Shown: positions 1 through 6,482 of the stretch, piece after piece | Layout: each line of letters opens with the position of its first letter | How positions within the stretch are numbered: position 1 is the first letter of the stretch | Source: Deltaproteobacteria bacterium | Lineage (GTDB): Bacteria; SAR324; JACQKK01 | Assembly: GCA_029879595.1 (NCBI GenBank) | Contig: JAOUPZ010000026.1 | Span: 1 to 14,912 of the forward strand | Reading direction: 5' to 3' | Length of the DNA stretch: 14,912 nucleotides | Notes under the pieces: model-generated | Databases searched by the model: none | What the model was told of the DNA's origin: nothing | What the model saw: the letters and a program-made list of their open reading frames with translations, nothing else | Program-made: the position numbers and the translations under genes

Positions 1-425
1 GCGCGGGATCGGGGGTGCTGGCCCTGGCCGCCTGCCGCATGGGGGTGCCCCGGGCGACCCTGCTGGACATTGATCCGGCCGTGGCTCCGGAGATACAGGG
101 CAACTTCGCCCTGAACGGCATGGCGGGCCGGGAGGCGGTGGTGCTGGGCGGCCCGGAATGTCTGGCCGGAGTATTTCAACTGATCACCGCCAATATCCTG
201 GCCCCGGTGCTCAAGGACATGGGCGGGGTCCTGTCAGGCTTGACTGCACCCGATGGATGCCTGATTCTTAGTGGTATACTTGTGGAAGAGGCACCAGGGG
301 TGCGGGAATGCTACGGTGCCCTTGGGATGACGCCCCTGAGGGAGGATACCAGGGATGAATGGTATGCCTGCATCCTGCAGCCCTCGCAACAGGAGCGCGT
401 TCCCGGTGGCGCGGGCCGGCCATGA
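1..425 (+). CDS. prmA: Ribosomal protein L11 methyltransferase, C-terminal part (5' end outside window)
   Basis: This is the last ~140 codons of an S-adenosylmethionine-dependent methyltransferase. The reading frame is open from position 3 to a TGA at 423-425, with no start in the window. What is visible fits PrmA, which methylates amino groups of ribosomal protein L11 in the cytoplasm. The window opens inside the SAM-binding glycine loop (AGSGVLALAA). It continues through the acidic residue after strand 2 (LLDIDP), the family's hallmark NILAPVL segment (near base 190), the LILSGIL strand and a terminal DEWYAC. The last ~15 residues (PSQQERVPGGAGRP) are an unconserved tail. xseB starts 25 bp downstream on the same strand, so co-transcription is likely. 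The fold and the NILA motif make the family call firm; the N-terminal L11-binding domain cannot be checked. Confidence 0.9.
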   Translation, partial: AGSGVLALAACRMGVPRATLLDIDPAVAPEIQGNFALNGMAGREAVVLGGPECLAGVFQLITANILAPVLKDMGGVLSGLTAPDGCLILSGILVEEAPGVRECYGALGMTPLREDTRDEWYACILQPSQQERVPGGAGRP

Positions 426-450
426 AAACCCAGGGAGCCCAAGGACGAGC

Positions 451-684
451 ATGAGCAATGTAAGCTTTGAACAAGCCCTCAAGAAACTGGAGGACTCGGT
501 CCGCAGGCTGGAGGACGGGTCACTCGACCTGGAGGAGGCCCTGCAGACCTTTGAGGAGGGGATTCAGTGGAGCCGGCAGTGCCATCTGCGGCTGGCCGAG
601 GCGGAAAAAAAGGTGGAGGTGCTGTTGAAGGCGGACAGGGAGGAACTGATCCAGGTGGCCTTTAACCTGGATGAGGATGCCTGA
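451..684 (+). CDS. xseB: Exodeoxyribonuclease VII small subunit
   Basis: XseB is the small subunit of exonuclease VII. Several copies bind the XseA large subunit in a cytoplasmic complex that degrades single-stranded DNA to oligonucleotides. The 77-residue product has the usual family length and helical-hairpin pattern: an N-terminal FEQALKKLEDSVRRLEDG, then LDLEEALQTFEEGIQ, then a charged second helix ending in KKVEVLL. The start was set at the ATG at 451 because an AAGGA ribosome-binding site lies 5 bp before it. An in-frame ATG at 355 would overlap the end of prmA and add an unconserved 32-residue extension. xseA is not in the window. Genes that often follow xseB elsewhere, such as ispA or dxs, are also absent here. 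Confidence 0.93.
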   Translation: MSNVSFEQALKKLEDSVRRLEDGSLDLEEALQTFEEGIQWSRQCHLRLAEAEKKVEVLLKADREELIQVAFNLDEDA

Positions 685-690
685 GCAGCC

Positions 691-789
691 ATGTGTTATT
701 ACCGGGAGAAGGCGTTAAACACCTTTTGGGGCTATCTGCCGTCGGGCCTGGCGGCGGGTGTGCTGCAAATCTCCGTTTATCAATTATAA
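691..789 (+). CDS. Possible 32-residue small ORF
   Basis: A short open frame begins with ATG six bases after the xseB stop and ends with TAA at 787-789. Its product would read MCYYREKALNTFWGYLPSGL and then a short hydrophobic tail. Only a weak purine stretch (GAGCAG) precedes the ATG. I recognise no family. The position right behind xseB and ahead of the next gene is suggestive, but an open frame of this length arises easily by chance, so this is a candidate only. Confidence 0.15.
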   Translation: MCYYREKALNTFWGYLPSGLAAGVLQISVYQL

Positions 790-807
790 ATTTCAGGGAA
801 AATCTTC

Positions 808-1209
808 ATGACAACCCAGACCATGCAGTCACCGGCGCCTGTCTTATTGAGGGCGGTCGCGGTTTTTGGAATTCTTTTCGGGGTGATTACCCTGTTTGCC
901 GGCGGAAAAGTTCTGTTTGGCGACCCCGCGGCCCGCGAGGCGGCCGGAAACGTCGTGCCGTTTGTGCTCCGCTTCAACTTTGCAGCGGGATTCGCCTATA
1001 TCGCCGCCGGGGTTGGGCTGTGGAAAAGAGCCCCCTGGGCATCGGCCCTGGCGCTGGTGATAGCCGTCGCCACTGGCATGGTCCTGGCGGCCTTTGGCGG
1101 CCATGTGGCCAGCGGCGGAGCCTATGAGATGAGGACCCTGGTGGCCCTCATGGGGCGGACTTTGATCTGGATTGTTATCTTTGCCACTACGCGGCGCTTT
1201 TTCCGGTAG
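808..1209 (+). CDS. Small four-helix integral membrane protein of unknown function
   Basis: The 133-residue product has four predicted membrane segments at about residues 12-32, 49-71, 76-98 and 110-127. Loops are short and the tail is basic (TTRRFFR), which suggests a cytoplasmic C-terminus. The ATG at 808 is preceded by AGGGAA about eight bases upstream. No catalytic or binding motif is evident and I do not recognise the family. It lies 123 bp downstream of xseB on the same strand, with the doubtful small ORF between. It converges on the chemoreceptor gene that ends at 1309, and two GC-rich hairpins fill the gap. Codon use and composition match the neighbours. That it is a real gene is likely; its role is unknown. 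Confidence 0.75.
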   Translation: MTTQTMQSPAPVLLRAVAVFGILFGVITLFAGGKVLFGDPAAREAAGNVVPFVLRFNFAAGFAYIAAGVGLWKRAPWASALALVIAVATGMVLAAFGGHVASGGAYEMRTLVALMGRTLIWIVIFATTRRFFR

Positions 1210-1221
1210 GGCCCTCTTTGC

Positions 1222-1256
1222 AAAAAGCCCCCGCCCCGCGGTTTGAAGCGGGGCGG
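1222..1256 (-). terminator. Rho-independent terminator for the first chemoreceptor gene
   Basis: A perfect 9-bp GC stem (1231-1239 with 1248-1256) has an 8-base loop. Read on the minus strand, the stem is followed by GGGGCTTTTTG, so the U-run sits on the correct side to end transcription of the minus-strand chemoreceptor gene that stops at 1309. Confidence 0.75.
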
Positions 1257-1266
1257 CAGCAGATGA

Positions 1267-1290
1267 GGAGGGCCTCGCCTGAGGCCCTCC
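1267..1290. terminator. GC-rich hairpin between convergent genes
   Basis: A perfect 10-bp stem (1267-1276 with 1281-1290) has a 4-base GCCT loop. It lacks a T-run on either strand. It sits between the convergent membrane-protein and chemoreceptor genes, so it may slow polymerase or protect 3' ends, backing up the adjacent U-run terminator at 1222-1256. Confidence 0.45.
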
Positions 1291-1308
1291 GGGCATTATC
1301 ACCATCAA

Positions 1309-3294
1309 CTAACTGATCTGAGGGGCGGAAAGCAGCCGCTCTTTTTTCCCCTGCCGAAAGGCACTGCCGTTGGTGCTTTCCAGCACTGCGGGATTTCCGG
1401 TTTCCTCCACGACTATCTGCTTCAGTCCCTTGGGCTGGTTTGTGGGGCGGATCTTCCTGTCAGCCACACTGGGAAATCCCTGGTTCTTGGTGCCGGTAAT
1501 GGTCTGCAGCTTGGTAACCAGCGATTCCAGCAGCGTGGCCTGGGAGGTCAGTTCCTCGCTTGAGGCAGCCGTTTCCTCCGAATTGGCCGCATGGGACTGG
1601 GTCAGCGACTCCATCTGGGAAAGGGCGTTGTTCACCTGGACTATTCCCTGGGCCTGTTCCTGGCTGGCCTTGTTGACCCCGGTCACCAACTGGTTCAGCT
1701 CCTTGATGGCGCTGGTTATCTCCTGCATGGAGTTCTCCATCTCTCCGGCCACCTTCACTCCGGACTCAGCCCGTTCCAGCGACTGCTCGATGAGATGGGT
1801 GGTATCCCGGGCGGCGTCTGCGCTTCGCAGGGCCAGGGCACGCACCTCCTCGGCCACCACGGCGAAGCCCCGTCCGGCATCCCCGGCCCGGGCGGCCTCC
1901 ACGGCGGCGTTCAGGGCCAGCAGGTTGGTCTGGAAGGCTATCTCATCGATGGTCTTGATGATCTTGGCGGTCTCATCTGAGGACTGCTTGATCTCCCCGA
2001 TGGCTCCCTTCACTCGTATCATGGAACTCTGTCCTTCTTCGGAGTGATGGCTGGCCCGGGTTGATATATCGCTGGCCAGCCGGGTGTTTTCCGCGTTTTC
2101 CCGGGCCATGGAGGCGATTTCCTCCAGGGTGGCCGATATTTCCTCCAGGCTGGAGGCCTGCTCAGACGACCCGGTCGCCAGGGACTGGCTGGAAAAGGAA
2201 ATCTGCCGGGCTGCCCCCGACACCACCCGCGAAGACTCGGTGGCTCCATCAATAACTCCCTTGATGGAATTCAGGAGATACTGCATGGTATTGCGGATCA
2301 GGAACACCCCGAATACCAGGGTTGTCAACAACATCGCCCCGGAAATTACCAGCGTGGAAAAAAGGTCATTGCTGGCCTTGGAGCCGATATCTGCCGCCAG
2401 TTCAATCTGTTCGACGGTTCGGGAGTCTTCATACTGCTTCAACAGATCGATCCTGGAGGTCTGGACCTTGAACCATTCCCTGGCATCGACTCCCAGCGAT
2501 TCACTGTTGAGGCCCTTCAGGGCCACCTGACGCATGGCATTGGCCTTTTCCAGGTCGGGATGCTGCATCAGGCGGTTGAACTCCTCCAGGTCTTCCTTGT
2601 GTTCCAGGGCCCGGAAGGCGTCGAGGTAGGAATTCTGAGCAGAAATCAGTTCCACCAGCCGGGTGAAGCCGGCTATGTTTCCCTGAAAGGAATCCGCGGC
2701 GAATACATTGCTCAGCACGGCTCTTTCTATGCCGGCTTTTTCCTTGCTTTTCATCAGGTTGAGCGTGGCCGTCATCTGGTTTGAAACCTTCTCCTGAGTG
2801 GAAAAAGTTATACTTTCCCCGACTTCATCCAGCAACTCGGTATTGGTCTGGGTATATATGGACACGGCCTTGCCGGCATCAATCTCCAGGGCGGTCACAC
2901 GGGGGCGAATATCTTTGATTTGTTCCTGACGGGCCTGCCATTTGTTATTTATGGACTCCATGAACGCCTCCAGTTTTGCAGAGGTGTTTTCCTTAAGTAC
3001 GCGGGCCATGTTTTCCGCTGCCGCATCGGTAGCTTCACGCTGTCGGGTCAGAATATCGCCAAAGCTCTGGCCCTGGCTTCCCAGATAACCGGCGCTGGCA
3101 CCGCGTTCTTTTTGCAGCTCATGAACCAGGGCACCCAGATGTTGGCCCAGCTTGGTGATCTGGATGACGTCCTGCATTTCATTGTTAAGGTTGAGGTTCC
3201 GCTGGATTTCAATAACGGAATAATACAGCAGGCCGAGGGCTGGAATTATCACCATCACCGCCAGCCTGGTTTTGACCCCTATCTTCTTAAGCAT
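1309..3294 (-). CDS. Methyl-accepting chemotaxis protein with NIT sensor domain (copy 1)
   Basis: The 661-residue product is a transmembrane chemoreceptor. It has a membrane segment at about 11-30, a NIT-type periplasmic sensor domain at about 45-300 (motif LVHELQKERGASAGY near 56-70), a second membrane segment at 311-333, and a cytoplasmic MCP signalling coiled coil to about 600. The hairpin tip EIAFQTNLLALNAAVEAARA (451-470) is diagnostic; it contacts CheA and CheW. NIT domains were named for nitrate/nitrite sensing, but the ligand here is unknown. The start at 3294 was chosen because MLKKIGVKTRL matches the start of the neighbouring paralogue and a GGGAG lies eight bases upstream; the frame stays open to 3447, but that extension is not conserved. 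No HAMP motif is recognisable between TM2 and the signalling region. The C-terminal ~60 residues are unconserved, with no obvious CheR-tethering pentapeptide. Confidence 0.93.
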   Translation of the reverse strand: MLKKIGVKTRLAVMVIIPALGLLYYSVIEIQRNLNLNNEMQDVIQITKLGQHLGALVHELQKERGASAGYLGSQGQSFGDILTRQREATDAAAENMARVLKENTSAKLEAFMESINNKWQARQEQIKDIRPRVTALEIDAGKAVSIYTQTNTELLDEVGESITFSTQEKVSNQMTATLNLMKSKEKAGIERAVLSNVFAADSFQGNIAGFTRLVELISAQNSYLDAFRALEHKEDLEEFNRLMQHPDLEKANAMRQVALKGLNSESLGVDAREWFKVQTSRIDLLKQYEDSRTVEQIELAADIGSKASNDLFSTLVISGAMLLTTLVFGVFLIRNTMQYLLNSIKGVIDGATESSRVVSGAARQISFSSQSLATGSSEQASSLEEISATLEEIASMARENAENTRLASDISTRASHHSEEGQSSMIRVKGAIGEIKQSSDETAKIIKTIDEIAFQTNLLALNAAVEAARAGDAGRGFAVVAEEVRALALRSADAARDTTHLIEQSLERAESGVKVAGEMENSMQEITSAIKELNQLVTGVNKASQEQAQGIVQVNNALSQMESLTQSHAANSEETAASSEELTSQATLLESLVTKLQTITGTKNQGFPSVADRKIRPTNQPKGLKQIVVEETGNPAVLESTNGSAFRQGKKERLLSAPQIS

Positions 3295-3496
3295 GTCTAT
3301 TGCTCCCAGGTAAAAAAGCTGAAAAATCAGCCTGTTAATATTTCTTAAATACAATATGTCCGGAAAGTATTCAAAAACCAGGGCTCTCCTCCCGTCTTCC
3401 GGCCAATTGCCTGTCACCAAAGCGGGGCGCGACTGCTCCGTGCACACTCAGGTATTTTGAAAACGATTTAAACAAGTAAGATGTTGCGCCTGAATA

Positions 3497-3523
3497 CGGA
3501 AAAATAAATTTTTTTATTTTCCG
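3497..3523. other. AT-rich hairpin upstream of chemoreceptor copy 1
   Basis: An inverted repeat of 11 bp with one bulged A (3497-3508 with 3513-3523) encloses a T4 loop. It is capped by CGG/CCG at its base and is otherwise A/T only. It lies just past the terminator of the upstream paralogue. It could be part of a promoter or UP-like region, or a weak bidirectional terminator; the sequence does not decide. Confidence 0.4.
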
Positions 3524-3537
3524 GTCAGCTGAAGGGC

Positions 3538-3570
3538 AAAAAAAAACCGGAGCACCCAGGGGTGCTCCGG
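3538..3570 (-). terminator. Strong rho-independent terminator of chemoreceptor copy 2
   Basis: A perfect 10-bp stem (3547-3556 with 3561-3570) has a 4-base loop. On the minus strand it is followed directly by nine T (3538-3546). It lies about 50 bp after the stop of the minus-strand gene that ends at 3624, so the two receptors are probably separate transcription units. Confidence 0.9.
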
Positions 3571-3623
3571 CAGACCGCCGGTGAAAGGCGGAGGAGTTCA
3601 TGTTAACTGCTGAGTGGCTTTGA

Positions 3624-5564
3624 TCAGGCCCGCGCCTTCAGCTGATTCGTGCTGCTTTTCAGCCCGGGGGGCAATTCACCGTGTACCTTCTGCTCAAAGG
3701 AGATGGTCTTGCTGGAGTAGCTCTCCAGAGCATCCACATCCTCCTGGGAAAGATCATCACCGCCGGTGATTTTCTTCAGCTGGTTCACCAGGCTTTCCAG
3801 GGTGATGGCCTGGTTGGTCAGTTCCTGGCTGGAGGCGGCCGTTTCCTCTGAGTTGGCAGCGTTATCCTGCGTGAGCTGCTCCAACTGAGTCAGGGAAGTG
3901 TTGACCTGTTCCACGCCGGTGGCCTGCTCCTCGCTGGCCTTGGTCACGCCCTTGATAAGCTCGTTGAGCTCCTTGATGGCTCCGTTGATGGCGCCCAGGG
4001 ACTTGTCCATTTCATCGGCCACCTGCACTCCCATTTCGGCCCGCTCCAGCGAATCCTCAATGAGGTGGGTGGTGTTGCGGGCGGCGTCCGCGCTGCGCAT
4101 GGCCAGGTTGCGAACTTCCTCGGCCACCACTGCGAAGCCCCGTCCGGCATCCCCGGCGCGTGCGGCCTCGACGGCGGCGTTCAGGGCCAGCAGATTGGTC
4201 TGGAAGGCGATCTCGTCAATGGTCTTGATAATCTTCGCCGTTTCATCGGATGAGTCCTTTATCTGGCTGATGGCTTCCTTCATCCGGTTCATCGCTGTTT
4301 CGCCGTCTCTGGAGTGCGTATGAGCCTTGGTGGAAATCTCGCTGGCATTGCGGGTGTTGGCCGCGTTGTCCCGGGACATGCCCGCGATTTCTTCCAGAGT
4401 CGCGGATATTTCCTCCAGGCTGGAGGCCTGTTGCGAGGACCCCGAGGCCAGTGACTGGCTGGAGATGGCGATCTGCTGCGCTGCGGCTGAAACCACGCGG
4501 GAGGACTCGGTGGCCCCTTCGATAACACCCCTGATGGAACTCAGCAGGTATTCCATCGTGTTGCGCATCAGGAAGAGCCCCAGCACTATGGTGGCCAGCA
4601 AAACCCCGGCGGAAATGCCCACCATCGTCCACAACTCGGTGTTGCTCGTATTGGCGGTCCGGTCGGACATTTCTACCATTTCCTCAACCATCTGGTCTTC
4701 AAACTGCTTGAGCAGGTTGATCTTGTCCGTCTGGGCATTGAACCATTCCTTGGCGTTTATCCCCAGCGAGGCGCTGGTAAGCCCGTTCACGGCCACATCC
4801 CGCATTTTTTCCGCCTTGAGCACTATTTCCGAGCTCAGCAGTTGCTGCAGTTCGGCATTGTCCTCCTCGTGGACAAGTCCCCGGAATACATCCAGGTAGG
4901 TTTCCTGGGCGGTTACCAGCTTTAGCAGCTGGGAGTAGAAATGCTCGCGGCCCTGGAAGCTATCGGCGGCGAAGACGTTGCTCAGCACGGCTCTTTCTAT
5001 GCCGGCGCGTTCCTTGCCCTTCATGTAGGCCAGGGCGGCCGTCATCTGATTGGAAATCATCTCGTTGGTCGAGAACAGGATGCCTTTTCCGATGCTGTCC
5101 AGCATAATTCCGTTGGTGGACGTATAGCGCCCGATGGCTTCCGCAGCCCTGATCTGCAGGGAATCCACCTGGGGCCGGGTTTCCTTGATCTTCGCCCATC
5201 TGCGGCTCCATTCCTCATTCACGCCCGAGAAAAACTTCTCCAATTTCTTGTTCTTTATCCCGGTGAAAAACAGTTCCAGCTCGGCGGCCATCGTGTCGGT
5301 GGTCTTGCGCTGCTCGGCCAGCACCTGCCTGAAGTCTGTGCCGCCGCTGCCCATGTATCCCGCGCTGGCTCCGCGTTCCTTTTGCAGCTCATGAACCACA
5401 AGGCTGATGTGCTCCGTGAGGTGCGCTATATCCTTGATATCCTTCATCTCGTTGTTTATCTGGTAATCAGAGTAAATCCCCCGGCCGGCGAAAAACAAAA
5501 GTCCTAAGGTGGGAAAGATAATCATCATTACCAGTCGGCTTCGCAGACCAAATTTTTTCAACAT
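3624..5564 (-). CDS. Methyl-accepting chemotaxis protein with NIT sensor domain (copy 2)
   Basis: This 646-residue chemoreceptor is a paralogue of the next gene downstream. It has a membrane segment at about 11-27, a NIT-type periplasmic domain at about 45-305 (VVHELQKERGASAGY at 56-70; ERAGIERAVLSNVFAADSFQ at 185-204), TM2 at about 311-333, and a cytoplasmic MCP coiled coil with tip EIAFQTNLLALNAAVEAARA (451-470). The signal would pass to CheA/CheW. The ligand is unknown. The start ATG is supported by GGAGG six bases upstream and by alignment with the paralogue. The two proteins align without a gap from residue 1 to about 600. In residues 441-510 they differ at 4 of 70 positions, whereas much of the sensor domain differs, as expected for receptors tuned to different ligands. 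As in the paralogue, no HAMP domain is recognisable. The C-terminal 45 residues are unrelated to copy 1. Confidence 0.94.
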   Translation of the reverse strand: MLKKFGLRSRLVMMIIFPTLGLLFFAGRGIYSDYQINNEMKDIKDIAHLTEHISLVVHELQKERGASAGYMGSGGTDFRQVLAEQRKTTDTMAAELELFFTGIKNKKLEKFFSGVNEEWSRRWAKIKETRPQVDSLQIRAAEAIGRYTSTNGIMLDSIGKGILFSTNEMISNQMTAALAYMKGKERAGIERAVLSNVFAADSFQGREHFYSQLLKLVTAQETYLDVFRGLVHEEDNAELQQLLSSEIVLKAEKMRDVAVNGLTSASLGINAKEWFNAQTDKINLLKQFEDQMVEEMVEMSDRTANTSNTELWTMVGISAGVLLATIVLGLFLMRNTMEYLLSSIRGVIEGATESSRVVSAAAQQIAISSQSLASGSSQQASSLEEISATLEEIAGMSRDNAANTRNASEISTKAHTHSRDGETAMNRMKEAISQIKDSSDETAKIIKTIDEIAFQTNLLALNAAVEAARAGDAGRGFAVVAEEVRNLAMRSADAARNTTHLIEDSLERAEMGVQVADEMDKSLGAINGAIKELNELIKGVTKASEEQATGVEQVNTSLTQLEQLTQDNAANSEETAASSQELTNQAITLESLVNQLKKITGGDDLSQEDVDALESYSSKTISFEQKVHGELPPGLKSSTNQLKARA

Positions 5565-5716
5565 TTCATGCCTCCAGCATTTTTGGGTTTCCGAGCAGTA
5601 CCTTATTGGGGCTCATCAACCGGGATTAATGGATTCAACCATTCATTCCGTCTGCGGGTGTACACAAACGGTGTTCCTCTTTTGTTTTTTGACAAATATA
5701 AAAAGTTTTTCCGCCT

Positions 5717-5745
5717 TTATCGTAGCGTTGCCTTCGATGTCTTTA
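5717..5745 (-). promoter_or_regulatory. Weak sigma-28-like promoter candidate upstream of chemoreceptor copy 2
   Basis: On the minus strand TAAA (5742-5745) is followed after 17 bp by TACGATAA (5717-5724). This resembles the flagellar sigma-28 pattern TAAA-N15-GCCGATAA, with a 6/8 match in the -10 element but a spacer two bases too long. The downstream gene is a chemoreceptor, a typical sigma-28 target, which is the main reason to record it. The implied leader would be about 150 bases. Confidence 0.2.
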
Positions 5746-5851
5746 TGCTGCCTGCCGGGGTTGGTTTTTCTTGTTTTTCCCGTCGGGCCGTTCCCACTTT
5801 CTGATATTCCGTCGGATTAGTTTTATCCGTTTATTATTCACTGCCCTATTT

Positions 5852-5880
5852 GTGGTATGTCTCTATACCGCTATTTTTAT
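5852..5880 (+). terminator. Weak hairpin followed by T-rich tract
   Basis: A 7-bp stem with one G-T pair (5852-5858 with 5865-5871) is followed on the plus strand by TATTTTTAT. It is terminator-like for plus-strand transcription, but no plus-strand gene precedes it. Confidence 0.25.
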
Positions 5881-5893
5881 TACAGCCCATATA

Positions 5894-5923
5894 AAAGTCG
5901 CCCCCACACCTTACGGTGTGGGG
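5894..5923 (-). terminator. Perfect hairpin with GTAA tetraloop, terminator-like on the minus strand
   Basis: A perfect 9-bp stem CCCCACACC/GGTGTGGGG (5902-5910 with 5915-5923) closes a four-base loop. On the minus strand the loop reads GTAA, a stable GNRA tetraloop, and the stem is followed by GCGACTTTTA. It could end a minus-strand transcript coming from the repeat region or from the thiol-oxidoreductase gene 650 bp upstream. It may alternatively be the 3' end of an unannotated RNA. Confidence 0.4.
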
Positions 5924-5973
5924 TGCGGTGAAGAGCGGGTTCTATAGTGTTCGGGTACTGCGAAATTTTGAAA

Positions 5974-6033
5974 CTCCGTGGGCGGGCAAGAAAAGTAAAG
6001 GGGGGAAACCTTTCCTGTACCCGCCCAACGGAG
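5974..6033. other. Long composite inverted repeat, probable structured RNA element
   Basis: Three nested perfect helices can form: CTCCGT 5974-5979 with 6028-6033, GGGCGGG 5980-5986 with 6020-6026 (one bulged A at 6027), and AAAGG 5997-6001 with 6009-6013. Together they make an 18-bp interrupted stem-loop. It does not match a riboswitch or structural RNA that I can recognise. No protein is encoded convincingly across it. Confidence 0.55.
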
Positions 6034-6036
6034 ACC

Positions 6037-6064
6037 GGTTCCGGCCAATGTTCCAGCCGGAATC
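6037..6064. other. Second hairpin of the structured element
   Basis: A perfect 7-bp stem TTCCGGC/GCCGGAA (6039-6045 with 6056-6062), extendable by one G-T and one G-C pair, encloses a 10-base loop. It lies four bases after the composite inverted repeat, so the two probably belong to one element. Confidence 0.5.
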
Positions 6065-6070
6065 ATTCGG

Positions 6071-6148
6071 TACTGCGATGTTGGTACTGCGTTGCTGCTA
6101 CTGCGTTGCTGCTACTGCTATGTCGGTACTGCGTTGCTGCTACTGCTG
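6071..6148. repeat. 14-bp tandem repeat array, about 5.5 units
   Basis: Units start at 6071, 6085, 6099, 6113, 6127 and 6141. The units at 6085, 6099 and 6127 are identical (TACTGCGTTGCTGC). Those at 6071 and 6113 share a variant right half ending in TGTTGG or TGTCGG. The period is not a multiple of three, so the array shifts frame with every unit and is unlikely to encode protein. Confidence 0.9.
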
Positions 6149-6192
6149 AGGAGAGAGGAGTTCAAAGTTGCCGTATCGTGCTTTTTACTATT

Positions 6193-6229
6193 GGTCGATC
6201 TTTACGGTCGATCTTACGGTCTATCTTAT
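6193..6229. repeat. 12-13 bp tandem repeat, three units
   Basis: Three consecutive units are seen: GGTCGATCTTTAC (6193-6205), GGTCGATCTTAC (6206-6217) and GGTCTATCTTAT (6218-6229). The first is one base longer. They lie in AT-rich non-coding sequence 45 bp after the 14-bp array and share no sequence with it. Confidence 0.8.
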
Positions 6230-6482
6230 CTCTCATGCCATCTGGATACATATGTTGCATTCGCTGTGCCACAAAGAAATAATCGCAAAAATGTTTTATA
6301 ACCATCTGATAAGACAGGGCATAAAAATTACGACATAAAATAATGTCTGCAATAAGGCCCGGCCCATGAAAATCATAATTATTTCGGCCAGCCCGCCGAA
6401 ACAACAGATATGTGCCTGATGTATTTAGTAATTAATGGGGTTTGCTGATGTAAAACTGCTTCCGTGACGTAATGATTTGCGA

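Larger units (their letters stand above)
3295..3623. other. Intergenic region between the two chemoreceptor genes
   Basis: This 329-bp gap has no convincing gene. It holds the terminator of the upstream paralogue (3538-3570), a small 5-bp hairpin (3575-3591), an AT-rich hairpin (3497-3523) and the leader of the downstream receptor. A minus-strand TTGAAT near 3405-3410 is a weak -35 candidate, but no convincing -10 partner stands out. Short frames here lack ribosome-binding sites. Confidence 0.6.
5950..6078. repeat. Near-identical 13-14 bp direct repeats flanking an inverted-repeat cassette
   Basis: TTCGGGTACTGCGA at 5950-5963 recurs as TTCGGTACTGCGA at 6066-6078, one base shorter. The ~100 bp between them is almost entirely two hairpins (5974-6033 and 6037-6064). 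The right copy runs straight into the 14-bp tandem array, whose unit also begins TACTGCG. This looks like a small non-coding repetitive element. Confidence 0.55.

Noticed and set aside
355..450. An upstream start for xseB
   Set aside because: It would overlap prmA and add an unconserved extension. The ATG at 451 has an AAGGA site and gives the usual family length.
1370..2047. Long plus-strand frame opposite the first chemoreceptor (225 codons)
   Set aside because: It is antisense to a clear MCP signalling domain. Similar antisense frames appear at the same place opposite the second receptor, as expected from the codon bias of a GC-rich coiled coil.
3295..3447. A 51-residue N-terminal extension of the first chemoreceptor
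   Set aside because: It is not conserved in the paralogue, whose MLKK start aligns with the ATG at 3294, where a ribosome-binding site is present.
3898..4899. Plus-strand frames opposite the second chemoreceptor
   Set aside because: These are antisense shadows, low in complexity (Ser/Ala-rich), with no ribosome-binding sites.
6071..6148. CRISPR array
   Set aside because: The units are contiguous with no unique spacers and are too short.
5916..6301. Several short plus-strand frames across the repeat block (Cys/Val-rich products)
   Set aside because: Their sequence is just the translated 14-bp repeat and hairpin. No start signal or family was seen.
6162..6404. An 80-codon minus-strand frame in AT-rich DNA
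   Set aside because: It begins with TTG, has no ribosome-binding site, and runs through the 12-bp tandem repeat (KIDRKIDRK).
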